DNA of 64,000 bases from Whitmania pigra (Eukaryota; Annelida; Clitellata; Hirudinida; Haemopidae). The translations under genes and the position numbers were made by a program. A model generated the notes under the pieces. It did not search any database. It was not told the origin of the DNA and saw nothing but the letters and a program-made list of their open reading frames with translations. The stretch lies in NCBI GenBank assembly GCA_021613335.1, contig JAJTWR010000113.1:2871001-2935000 (forward strand). Direction: 5' to 3'. Of the stretch, positions 13,066 through 24,820 are shown one piece after another. Numbering within the stretch: the first letter of the stretch is position 1; each line of letters starts with the position of its first letter.

Positions 13066-16000
13066 CTAGATCCCCTCCAGGGCTTCTGAAAACCTCAAGA
13101 CTTCCAGCAGATTCAGTTTCATGTCCTTGAGACTTTGATAGAAGAACTCAGGGGCAGTCCTCATCATCCTCCTGTAGGCCAAAAGGTCATGACCCGTGAA
13201 GTTGGAGAAGCTGATCAAGAAAAAACATCGGAATTTATAAAAAAAATGTTAACCTCGTCAGCATCTGAAAATAATAAAAAAGAATTTAATATTCGAGCAA
13301 AATGCAAAGAACTAATTATAATTATAACTAACTATAACTAATTACTAATTATAATAATTAACAATAATTTAACAATGATCTAACAATAATAGAAAATAGA
13401 CAAAGTGTAGCAATATATAATTTAGACAACAGTTATAAACTGAAGTTCTGAAAACTGAAGAATGTAAATAATCCCACAGGTGAGAGTGTTCGTCCAGTCC
13501 ACGAGACCTCATCCAGGTAATGACCTGTTCTGAACTCCAAGATTTCACTTCAAACTTGGGCTGGCTTGATGTAGATTCCTGACGATAGGTATGGAGTGGG
13601 GTGGGAGAGGGGAGGAGCTTAGGGATGCTGGGTTCTGTGATTGGTCAGACATAATTATAGTGTTTAATGATAAAAATCCTCACAAGCTGCAAGGAATTTA
13701 ACTCCCAATGGAGCTGCACCAAAGCTCTATGCCCAGGAATAAAAAATGTTTTCGATGTGAATATGATAGGCAGCATGAAAGTCATATTAGTGATAGAAAC
13801 TATTCATTAGGAGTTCACATCCTAGTTCACTAGCAAGAATTACTATTACTCTCATTATTGCCATTCATCATCATCACAATTTTCACTCTCATCATCATCA
13901 CCTTCAAACTCAGGAGTAGAAGAACTGATGCTTAATGTTGGTAATTTGTGGAATGGTCCTCCGCCATCACCGACGACAGCTCCACACTTGTGGCAACGTG
14001 GACTCATCTGATTGATGATGGAGCTGGCAACCTCGGCACTGGAGACGCCCGAATCCTTGCGAATCTTTCCGAGACCGTGCTGGGAATTTAAAAAACCTTT
14101 GGGCTGCTGTTGCTGAGTTTGGTGGTGCTGGACTTTAACAATGAAATCTTCCTTCACGCATCCCCCATCGCCCGCATTGCCGACATCGCCGAGATCGTTA
14201 TTTCCACTACCGCAAGGCCTCCCAGCCAATTCCGACTCTATCTGAGAGCAGTTGATTTGTAAAGTTTTCTTCTTTTTTCCTCTCTGTCCAATCTCCCTTG
14301 TCAGCCTCTCCATTTGGAGGTTGAATAGTTCCTGGTTGGTGCCCACTTCTTCTGCAGACGTGTCACTAGACAAACTGCTCGATATGTCTTCCTGAAGGGC
14401 TGCAGGACTAAAATCAAAGTAGAGTTTGGTGCCTGCCAACATACCGAGCCATCCGTCGGGCATGAATCGGTGTTGGGCCACGATGGGGATAATGTCTTTG
14501 CGCATCTTGAAAGCATATTCTGCCTCTGGAAAGGAGCAACGATGATAATGATGACAATTGTGATAATGATAATAATCACTTACCAGTCCTGCAATTAGGA
14601 CTCTCTTTGTATGACTGAGACATGCAGATGAGGATGACTGCTGACCTCTCCACAGCGAGTGCCATTGCCTCCAGTGTGGATCCTCCTGGATCGATGGATG
14701 GAAATGCAGAAAATTGTGGATGGGCAGATGGATATCATCACTAACTCATGTTGTCAACATCGAACCAGACTTTGTAGCCTCTGGCATAAAGAGCATCTCT
14801 GACTCTAATCATTGTCTTCTGACATGACCAGTGGTAGCTGATCATGATGTGTTCTTGGGAAGGGTCTGCAAAATTTTGATTGATAGAATTTGGAAATTAA
14901 ATACAAATTATAAAACACAAGGGAGCTTGTCCAATCATAATTAATAATTACAATGATAATGGTCGTGGTGATAATGATGATGATGATGATAATTTCATCC
15001 TTACAATAGCAACTAATTGAAAGTCGACTCTTCAAAAACTAAGTGAATATCATTCCAAAAACAACAACCACAAAGGGATGAATGCAAAATATCGCTTAAA
15101 AAAAGAGAAGTCAAGCAGAAGAGAAGCAACTTTCTTGATTGATTGCTCGTATTTTATGGTTGGAAAAATAAAAAAATAATGTTAAAAAATTTATAAATAA
15201 TAGCTTTTTTCAAAATTAAAAATTAAGCTTCACAAATAAAGAGTATGACACCGACAGTAAAACTTCTTTATTTATGAAATCAATGATCAACGGCAAAAAG
15301 TAGCATTATAGCAACGGCATGCAGGTTGGCCTAATGGGTTACACGCCTGCATATGGCGGTAAGGGCAACAGTCGAAACCCAGCCTGCACTGCCACAATCA
15401 TCCTTGGGAAAAAGCACTATATCAATGGTTTCAAGAAGTGCCTCTGGTGGTGTGCATGTGGCACTATATAAGTGAAGTACAAATACAATTACAACAATAC
15501 TAACCATCGTCATCATCGTCATCGTTACCATAGCAACCATTTTCATCAGCTTCAAGAAATGACACAGGATTTGAACGGGCCACCCACAATGCACCTCTCA
15601 GGGACCTACTGACACTTTCCAAGGTGCACCTGCTTGCAACCTGAGTGAGAGCTGATCAATGATGATGCCCTTGTTATAAGATAAATTACAATTGTACTTT
15701 TACATCTTATTCAGGATATTATTTTTGACTTTCATTTCACATTATTACTAATTAATATTGATTATTGAAATCATGGTTAATTTCAACGATCATCTATTTA
15801 ATCATCCAGGCATAATCATTCCATAAACAATGCAAGCAACCCACTCTTGATGAGAGCTGGATCAGACCTGATGACCCTCTTGTTTTCCTGGTGGAAGGAT
15901 AAGATCCAAATCCCTGAGGATGCCAGAGACTTCTCTTCATCATCACCATCAAGAAGCATTGATGCATACAACTGGATGACTCCCAATCTGCCAAGCCTCA

Positions 16001-17700
16001 CCTTCATGATGATGATGATGATGACAAAGAAATGAAATGATTATTAAAATCACCATCCCATCACCTTGTTAGCATCAATAATGGCCAAGTGGTTGATGCC
16101 ACAAGCAATCTCTGAAGCCCAAAAGGCATATCTGTAACAGAAAGAAAGAAAAATAAATAAGATATAGGAACTGATACTGATCATGAATTTACTCAAATAT
16201 TCCAATGACATAAAACTCACAAAAGCCAATGACCATTCTTCATCAAACAAATACAAACCTGACAACGAAATGATTGACACTTCCTAGGGCCTCCCTCAAA
16301 ATGGCAACAATGAATGACGCAATGTCGTCTGCTGCTTCCAATATGTTGCTATCTTCATCATCTCCGGAGACAATGTAGGAGAGGGTCAAGTAAGTCTTTG
16401 CCCTCACGACCTCCTGTGGGAATCGAACGAGAGCTTCGAGGTGACGAAGAGCTCCTGAAAAGTCATGTTTATCTGAGCAATACATTTGAAGATAATTTAA
16501 TGATATATTATATTATACATATTAAAATATTGTATGATTAAAAACTTGCAAATGCCGAATAATTATATAATTTGCAGTAAAGATTTCATTCCGAGCGACG
16601 AGCACCTGCACTGCGGAACATCTTGCGACTCTCGGGGCAGTGTCTGGCAATGTTGTGGAGGATGCCCAGGTAGGCCTTCATGAGATACACTCTTTTGTAG
16701 GCAGGTGAGCCTAGACTATTGCTGTGGGAAACAGAATAATTGATAATTTTCAAAATGAGATTCAAAAAGTGGCAATATCATTTTTCAAGTAATTTGTCTC
16801 ATTTAAATAGTGTAAGTGAACAGATGATGAAGTTCTCAGCAGAGAAATTTTAATTAGTTGATATATTAGTTTAATAATCATCTTTCAATCATCTAAAATC
16901 AATGCATTACAGCATCTACACCTTTCCTCCATGCTGTAGTACTTGGAATCGACAAGAATCGGTTTTGAGAGTTGCAGCAGCATCTCGTAGACGACTGAAC
17001 TCCTGACAAGACTCTCACACAACTGAACACTGGAGTCCGTGCAGTTCCAAATAACAGAGAGAACATACTGAAGATTTAAAAAAATGCTGTCTTCATTCCT
17101 CTCTTCCAATTCCTGATCATCTGCACCATCCAACTCGTCCTGATCTTCTGCAGCAGATTCCCCATTCCCAGAAGTTCCTTTTATTGGAGTAGTGTCATTT
17201 ATGTCTTCTCTCACGTTTCCACATTCTACATCGCTGAAGTAATTCCTGGAAGACAGTTGATGCCATGATCGAAGAAATACGTGACCTATCCCGGAACGGA
17301 CTATTTTGTCTACAACATGATGGTGAAGGAGAACGTCTTCAGAGTATCTCGTCTGTTTCTGAATTAGTTTCAGATCTCGGAATACTTCTGAGCTTGTGTA
17401 ATCAGATGTTTTCAGGAGATTCTGGAAATTTTGGTTTTTGAGGTTGAATGTTCACTTCAGTTTTACAAAGTGAGGTCATAGAAATTTCTAATCATTCAAA
17501 AATTTTTTTAATTCTTTTATTATTAGACTCTATTGTCTTTTTAACACACAAAATCCAACTGCTAGAACTGCCACCAACATTACCTTAATTGTCACATCCA
17601 AAAGCTTGAAAATCTCCTCGAATGTCTGTTCGGAATCGACATCAACTGGTGGAGGTGAGAGATTAGAACTTGAATTAAGCCTGGCTCCCCTAACTGACAT
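13066..17700 (-). CDS. ARM-TIR-SAM protein (SARM1-related, rearranged domain order)
   Basis: Thirteen exons: 17584-17700, 16922-17421, 16606-16721, 16259-16454, 16065-16131, about 15829-16001, about 15538-15629, 14746-14865, 14584-14685, 13902-14525, 13684-13724, 13478-13578 and 13066-13210. The model gives about 797 aa; the exon 6/7 junction and exon 7 donor (15538 or 15529) are uncertain. Residues about 1-415 are helical armadillo-type repeats (RHLEALVRFPQEVVRAKTYL). A TIR domain follows at about 423-530: HIMISYHW, VWFDVDNM, STLEAMA, then GWLGMLAGTKLYFDFS. The glutamate in STLEAMA (about E466) sits where SARM1 and other NAD-cleaving TIRs have their catalytic Glu. A low-complexity linker leads to a C-terminal SAM-like domain (WSSEQVITWMRSRGL, FTGHDLLAYRRM). 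SARM1 has ARM-SAM-SAM-TIR, so the order differs. NADase activity is inferred, not shown. A SINE sits in the intron before the TIR exons. Confidence 0.88.
15316..15482 (+). mobile_element. tRNA-derived SINE, copy 2 (in ARM-TIR-SAM intron)
   Basis: This copy matches copy 1 at 1.28 kb: GCAGGTT to AGCCTGC at 15321-15387, then the same body (CTTGGGAAAAAGCACTATAT) and a 3' tail ending GGCACTATATAAGTGAA. It lacks about 16 bp just before the B box, which shortens the tRNA-like arm. It lies on the opposite strand to its host gene. Confidence 0.85.
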
Positions 17701-18036
17701 TTTTATATTGGATAGGTTAAATGGGTCGCATCTGTTTACAATTAAAAGTTAAAAGTTCTGAAACAGATGAACAAAATTGCAAAATCATGTTTTTTTAATT
17801 AATGATTGTAAATAAATAATTTAGTAAATAAAAATAATTAACTAAATTTAAAATAATTTTATATTTTACATATTATATTAAATTTAATTTTAAGAAAACA
17901 TCATGAAACATCATTTAAGTTTCATTTATAGTGATTAAAGGGAGTATTAACATTTTTAGCACTTTGTGTGTTGTCTATAGCAACGGGACACTGTGACCCA
18001 TGGGCCTTGTCACCAATTATATTTAATTAAGTCAGG
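17701..18036. promoter_or_regulatory. Head-to-head intergenic region, candidate bidirectional promoter
   Basis: Only 336 bp separate the ATG of the ARM-TIR-SAM gene (minus) from the ATG of TMEM145 (plus). Both promoters and both 5' UTRs must fit here unless non-coding first exons lie further away. I see no clear TATA box among the AT-rich runs. Shared regulation is inferred from the spacing alone. Confidence 0.5.
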
Positions 18037-21000
18037 ATGAACGAGTTATGGCCCATATTTATTTTTATTTTTTTAACAAAAAGCGAGCCTAAGCATGTTA
18101 CCGGATCTATTTCGAGTTCGGTATGGTATTTTAATCACCAATAATCAGAATTGTAGAAAATGAGTTATTAATTCTGATGCTGTTTTTTTCAAGCAGTTAT
18201 TTTCTTTTCTTTTATAGGAGGATTGGATTTTTATAGAAAGATTTTGTTTTATGTCTCAAAATGGGAGACTTCAATTCAAATTCTCATATCCAAGTGATTC
18301 ATCTGTCAGTATTGTCTTTCTTCTACAAAAAAGATGCATCAACTTGAACAATTGATGTTATATAAAATATTAGGCAGCACTTGTAAAGTTGTTATATATT
18401 GGCTTTAAATTTGTTCAGAAAACCTATTATATTATGTCATTGCAGACTCCAAAATTGCTAACATACTTTGATGACCAGTGGCCACTTGTTTACAAGAATA
18501 ACGACAAGGTTATTTTTATATGTAAATATATACAGATTTAAATAGTTGATTAATTAATTGGCTTTCAAGACACTAAATCATCCTTTAACAAGATGTAATG
18601 TGAGAATTTAGAAATTTTATAATAACTCAATAGAAAAAAGAGCCAAAACAACTTTAATTAAGCCGCAATGTGGTAAATTCTTTAAATTTGTAAAAGATCA
18701 CAAAAATGCTCATTGATTAACATGCTTAATCACGCATCACTTGATACTTGGTAAGCTTAATAAAATTATTAAAATGTCCCAGTTATAAAAAGTCCAGTAA
18801 TAACATAAATAAAATAATATAAATTAATGGATTTTCAATCAGTCCTGCCGACAGAAAGAAGCAATTTTGAGACCAGAAAACAACCAGGTGTTTTACTTGT
18901 CATTCTCCGAAGGATGGTCAGGGTGCAAGAAGCAGCAAAATGGGTCCACAATGATACTTTGTCAGGGTTCACTAGAGTTTTTGTCAAGCAGGGAAAGATG
19001 GTGGTACGTTGTCGTCAGCAACTGCGATTCGGTTAGTGGCAATATTGAATATTGGTAACGGTTGTGCAGTTGCCTTGCTATAATAACGATAACAATGATT
19101 AATAAATATCAATTAATAAATAATAATAATAGCAATAATGATATTAATTATTACCAAGTTTTTTTAATTTTATTCATGCTTTAGAAGATTATATGGGAAA
19201 TTAAGAACTTGTATTAATTGAAAAATGTCATTACTATTAACTCTTTTAAAAGAGATTGGAGTTTTCATATGAAATGATTTTCACAAATGGAGATGTTCCT
19301 CTGCAGAAACAATTCTCAGCTGATGAATTTTGTGAGGATCCAATATATATATATATCTGAACACTTCAATATTACAATAACATAATATTAAGCATTATTA
19401 AATGCATCTGCAATAAAAATCTAAACCTCATTTAATAGTTAATGTTTCCAATGTTCTTTAATAATGCTTTCTATTGGCCAAATAATGTTACATTAACCAT
19501 CACTAATCAGCTTAATATGTTTAACCTAATGAACCTGTTTAATGCTTCAGATATTCTGGAGGTTGATATTGCCTTCCTTTTGGCTACATTTGTCCTTCTC
19601 ATGCTGAGCCTAATCAGTGCTGGTATTTCATCTTGCCATCATTTTTGACATCGTCAATTACAATTTGTTATTGTTTTCATTTACAGTTATTTTATTATTA
19701 ATAACTAAAATAGAATATTTGTATTATGTAATGTTTATGTCAACCTTGTAGTGTCACGATTGTACGTAGGTTAATTGGTTATTATATATTATTTATCAAT
19801 TATTTTAATTTAATTGGTTTAATTTGAATCAATCAATCAATTTTTTATCATAAAGTTTTTTTCTAATGAATTATTGCCATCAATAATTTGCATTGTCACT
19901 CTTCCTCAGTCTTCCTGCATGAACTAAAGTACCTTCATCTGACCTATAAATTATTCGTATGCTCTGTGATTTTTTACCTTCTCCACCTGTTTGTAATGAC
20001 CCTTGTCCTTGGAAAGTTCTCTTTTGATGGCCTCGACAACTACTCTGCGAAAGTATTAGGTATTATTTTAATTGTCATTTCAATGACATTTTAATCTTGT
20101 TTCTTTGCAAATATGAACACATTCCCAATTTTTATGGAAGTGGTTTTAAATTCTGCAGCTTATGTTCTGGAAGCCACCAGTCTGCTACTGCTTGTGCTCG
20201 TGTTAATATTCATGGCAAAAGGGCTAACCATCACCAGGGGCAGAATCAGTATGGGTGGGTCTGTAAAGATATCAATATTCATGACCCTCTACACAATTAT
20301 ATATGCAGCTCTCTTCATCTGGGAGGCTTTGGTTAGAAATCAATTGGAGAATTTGTAGGTTATTGTGGTTATACTAATTTTTTCGTGTTTATTTATATTT
20401 TCATCATTGGCAGGATGATGCATATAACTTTGTACGATTAAATTTTAGTGCATAATTTAAGCATTGACTAAAGTATTAATTTTAATACATTTGTTAAAAA
20501 TATAATTAATTTTGAAAATAATATCAATTATTAAATTATCTATTAAATACAATATTAGAACACGAGTAACTTTGTACTAAATTACTAGTTTTGGTCGTGC
20601 GGTTATTGGTGATTTGATCAAATTATTGTTTAAAACAACTTGCAACAACGTAGGCCTTCGACAGAGGCCTGGTGCTGTACAGGTTCGAATCCTTCCCCGG
20701 GTACTGCCTCCTCGTAATGCGTCTTATTGCATGGCTGTGGTTCTGCTATGCGATATTCTTCACGTTGAAACACTACCCTGAGAAAAAAGGATTCTATTAC
20801 CCCTTCTTCGTGCTCTACACCCTGTGGTGAATTGAAATTGTTTAAAGATTTATTATTTTTAATGTCTCATAATCTAGTTTAATTTGAAATTATAGTAATC
20901 ATAATTTATGTTACACTGTTAATGCATTGATTGACGTTTGTAACAAAGACGGGCAAAAATAAAAGTTACAAAATTAAAATTGAAACTCTTCTATTTTGTC

Positions 21001-21994
21001 AACCAATAGGTTTTGGGCAGGTCCTGTCATGGTCATCATTGCCAGCAAGGCTTTACCATTGTGGTTGAGAGAAAAAGTTGCTAATGGAATTTTCCTGTCC
21101 ATAAATTTCCTTGGTTTTTCATTCCTATTGGTTGGATATACACTGTGACGATTTTTATCATAAATTTAATGATGTATTAAAGTGTGATCAGATGGTAAAT
21201 GTATGATATTAATTAAAAAAGTTATTTTAATGTTTCTGCAGTTTCTTGCGAGGCCTTCTAAAGCCAACAAGAACTTTCCTTATCACGTCAAGACCACCCA
21301 AGTAATTTAAATAGTTTTAATCAGATGTATTCCTAATCTTGTAATCATCAGAAGTCATACTAAACCATGTATCAAATATTGTAAAAGTGGTTGCCAAATT
21401 ACTGCTTTCATTTTTGGCAGATGAAAAAATGGCAAGAGATTCAAAATGAATATAACTTATCATAAATATTCTAAATGATTAATTGCATAAAAATCAATTA
21501 TGGCATAAATATTGTTTAGCAAGTTTTAAATATTTATATATATTACATAAAACATATACATAAGTTTTAGATATTTGTATTTATGGAATGTCAACTTTAT
21601 TTGCAATGCAGAGAATTAACTTTCAGTTCAAGAATTAAGAGATAGTAGTGATAAGGCCAGAATGTGCTGGATGCAGTGCAGAAATATTTTGAAAGTGGCG
21701 TACCAAGTGTTCTGATGACGATGACGATGACAATGACGATGACGATGACAATGACGATGACGATGATGATGACGATGACGATGATGATGATGACGATGAT
21801 GATGATTCTCGAATTAAATCACCATCCAGGTGGCCACAATGGAAATCCATAAAAACTCTGACCTTCTTCCCTATGATCACCAAACAGATGATAATCAACT
21901 CAGCAACTCTCAACAGATCTCCCCAACATTAGCAAATTCTGGCTTCTACGATATTTTCAGTGTAACTGGAAACCAGTCAACTTTCAAAGTGTAA
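18037..21994 (+). CDS. TMEM145: TMEM145, GOLD-type seven-transmembrane protein
   Basis: Twelve exons: 18037-18120, 18218-18304, 18446-18508, 18843-19031, 19253-19331, 19551-19622, 19910-20059, 20159-20331, 20654-20826, 21010-21130, 21242-21301 and 21830-21994. They total 1416 nt, or 471 aa; the human protein is about 493. Exon 1 encodes a signal peptide (MNELWPIFIFIFLTKS). The extracellular part has family motifs EDWIFIERFCFMSQNGRLQF, RPENNQV and RERWWYV. Seven hydrophobic segments follow, with the TRGRISMGGSVK loop between TM3 and TM4, and the conserved tail ARPSKANKNFPYHVKT. The last exon keeps the GFYDIFSV motif seen as NFTELFSI in TMEM145, which favours TMEM145 over its relative GPR180. 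The family (GOST) is linked to Golgi or surface membranes; its molecular role is not settled. Confidence 0.95.
21714..21808. repeat. (GACGAT)n/(GAT)n repeat in TMEM145 intron
   Basis: A GAC/GAT repeat of about 95 bp ends roughly 20 bp upstream of the acceptor of the last TMEM145 exon. Confidence 0.85.
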
Positions 21995-22547
21995 CATTAT
22001 TATTTTATAATTTGTTTATTGACGAATCACTCATTGAAAAGAAAAACAATGTAAATTACTTGGTCATCTCTAGGGATTTTTAGATGTTGATAAATTTATT
22101 TGTTTCTTTTGATGTGCACATCATAACATTTTTGTGAAATTTAATTAATTTTAATTTAATTCGTTTCTGCTTCTCCTAACCCACTTTCCACTTCTGAGTA
22201 TATGAGGTAGACATGGTACTCCCATCAGGCAGTGTTAAAAGATGTTTCAGTACTGCTAAAGATAATGGGAGAGAGCTTAGCAACTCATGTGAAGCATATT
22301 TGTTAAAGATTATAAATAATTTATGAATAATAAATTTATAATTATGCAATTTAATAACATTTACAGCAAATTTCGACAGCACCCTTGGTTCTAAGATCAT
22401 AAACTGCATTTTTTTTCATGAAGTACTAATTTGATAGTTTCAAGCACCATTCATGTTCCATTGAAAAAGTTGTGTCAATGTCCTGGCTGTATTTAATTAT
22501 GTTGTTTATTTTATTTAATTGTGCGTTTTATTTAATGTCGCGGAGGT
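21995..22547. other. TMEM145 3' flank, no further gene
   Basis: AT-rich sequence that includes the likely TMEM145 3' UTR. No coding frame of interest. Confidence 0.5.
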
Positions 22548-22734
22548 GTGATGAACGTGATGCGGCGTCTTTGTCGTCTGCCTGGGACCATGCGATTCAA
22601 TGATTGGATGCGCAGTAACACATTTTTCATGCCTTTGCTGCATGTGTATAAAAGGCGACAGGCAGACGACAGCACGTTCAAACCCCGCTGCGGGTGCACC
22701 GTCCTAATCACCTGGCTATGTATCGGACGTTAAT

Positions 22735-22767
<33 letters not shown>
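22548..22767 (+). mobile_element. Possible retroposon 3' end with poly(A) tract
   Basis: A GC-richer segment of about 190 bp runs into AATAAAAC and then a pure A tract of more than 20 bases (22743-22767). A polyadenylation signal just before a genomic A tract is typical of a reverse-transcribed insertion. The segment holds a perfect 13 bp inverted repeat (TGTCGTCTGCCTG at 22572-22584 against 22659-22671) and a B-box-like GTTCAAACCCC, but no matching A box. I do not recognise the source; it could be a non-LTR retrotransposon end or a processed RNA. Confidence 0.5.
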
Positions 22768-23238
22768 GACAGCACAGCCTATCACGTTTTACATGACACT
22801 TTGGTCGCGCTAGTCGATTAGTTACGAAGTGAAACATTTTGTGGTAATAATTATAATGTCATAATATAAAAATGGCACATTTTAAAAAATGTTATAAATA
22901 TATTTTGAATGACCTGCTCCATTTGGTCTTCATTGAATTCGCGCCCGTATTTGGGGTGGGTTACGGATTCAAACCTCCAGAAATATTAAAAATATTTTAA
23001 TTGTAAATTTTATTGATTTATAAAACATCATAAATTCATAAAATCTTAAACCATCTTTATTTATTAATAACTGCTATCATTTGCTTTTGATTTTAAGTTT
23101 TATTATGAAAAACAACGAAATGAAATTTCTGACTAGGGGTCTGATTGAATTGTCCTGCGACGAATTGTCCTAACACCTTGGAACACGTTAAAAGCTTCAT
23201 GTAAACTTCATTCCATCTACATGCAGCCATTAAATATG
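22768..23238. other. No gene seen
   Basis: AT-rich sequence between the poly(A) retroposon and the hAT derivative; nothing recognised. Confidence 0.5.
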
Positions 23239-23853
23239 CAAATACTCAGGGACGCCCCTGACATTTCTGACAATCAGTTCTACATTGTTTCGGCGGATCC
23301 AACACCAGGTAGTTCGAGGAAAGACATGTTGACTATTGTAATCCGTTTCGTCAATCAGGATGTAATTGCAAATGAAAGACTCTTGCAAATAACCGAAATA
23401 ACTGATAAGACTGGCGCTGGAATAGGAAAGAGTATAGTCGGTTGCTTGCAACGCAATGCCGTTGATACTGACAATCTTTCTTTACAATCGTATGATTTTG
23501 CTGTTTCAATGTCGGGAGAGTTTAAAGGAGCTCAACAGAAAGTATCTGAGTTGGTTGGGCATTTTACAAGCGGATACAAGCACTAGTGAAGATTTTCTTA
23601 CTACTAGTGAAGAAGTTGTTTTTTTGTGTAAAAGATAGATTTTGTTTAATATTTGTGAGACATTGCACACATATTTTAATGTACCATGACTCTTGTGCTG
23701 TTAAATTTTATCAAAGTTTTGAGTTGGTCATAATAGTTGTTGTTAGCGAACAATAAATATTGACTAAATGTTAAGAAAACATTTTTTGGAGTTGGGAAAA
23801 ATTGTCCTTTATGCCCCCCACTATTTTGCCTTCGGTACGTCCCTGCAAATACT
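23239..23853 (+). mobile_element. hAT deletion derivative with 8 bp target duplication and transposase fragment
   Basis: The element spans 23247-23845 (599 bp). It starts CAGGGACG and ends CGTCCCTG, giving short terminal inverted repeats. It is flanked on both sides by the same 8 bases, CAAATACT (23239-23246 and 23846-23853), the duplication length of hAT elements. The plus-strand frame 23221-23586 encodes a piece of a hAT transposase of the DUF4371/ZMYM1-like type (IVIRFVNQDV, TDKTGAGIGKSIVGCL, LQSYDFAVSMSGEFKGAQQK). The N-terminal finger, most of the catalytic region and the C-terminal dimerisation region are missing. It is therefore an internally deleted, non-autonomous copy. Confidence 0.85.
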
Positions 23854-24820
23854 CTCCTGTGTTTGATGTGCAGCAAAAACGTCATCTCTGAACGAGCATG
23901 GGTTTTCCAGTGCAAAGGCTGAGGTGAGGTCCTGAATAATTATGACCTTCATTTCTTTGTTTTTTTCTGCAACATTTAGAAAAGTTATTTGCTTGGTAAT
24001 AAAAATTATTTCATCATATATATATTTATTTGTATATATATATTTCGCCTGATTACGTCTTGCTTTCATGTGTATATGTTATTTATTATATATTACGTAT
24101 TTTGTATTACATGTTATATACTTTAATATTGTTATATATATATATATATATTCTCTCTCTCTATATATATATATAGTCTAGATGCTGTTAATTTTATATT
24201 AAATAAAATTAAAATGATTCTATAATAAACCATGTGATATTAATTGAAAGAATATGATATTATTTTCAATAAATTGCATAAATATGTTTATTTTTCCGAT
24301 TATTAATGCATCTTTTTATACCGAGAAATAATTTAAATTTTATCTTTATTTAGCATTAAAAAAATTTATTTGAAACTTTTTTGAAACATCTCTGCTAAGA
24401 GAGCAGAGTATTGTTAAATATTTAAGGGTGCTGGCTAGTGCGCGTAAGCACGTTCTCAAGGGAGTAGCTTAGTGTTTGCGTTTCGCAATGGAGGTGACCC
24501 GTCAAAATAACTCGTGTTATGATGTAACTTCCAAAAATTAATTTTTGTGAGTTGAATATAATATGTTTTTTTTTAATAAAATCATCATCATTATCATCAA
24601 GACTGCACGGATTCAAATCCTGTTGCTGGATCACTATACTAATCATCTAAATATACAAAATAGTAGTGTTAATGCATGGCTGCATGCGCAGTTGCTTCAT
24701 GATTTCTTGAAATGGCCAGTTCTCACGCTAGTCATTGTACCCGCCATTCTGGAAATTGTAACACGTTATTTTTATTAATTACATATTGAAATATAATATG
24801 TTATTTTTGTAAATATAAAT
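23854..24820. other. No gene; TA/CT dinucleotide tract near 24130-24175
   Basis: AT-rich sequence with a short compound dinucleotide run (TATATA, CTCTCT, TATATA). Open frames here have no recognisable content. Confidence 0.5.

Noticed and set aside
15331..15594. 87-codon minus frame across the SINE and part of the ARM-TIR-SAM exon
   Set aside because: It reads through a SINE and the wrong frame of a real exon.
22176..22409. 77-codon minus frame downstream of TMEM145
   Set aside because: AT-driven composition; no similarity and no splice context.
22548..22740. Hammerhead-type ribozyme in the poly(A) retroposon
   Set aside because: GTGATGAACG looks superficially like a core strand, but the CTGATGA and GAAA core pair with the correct stems is absent.
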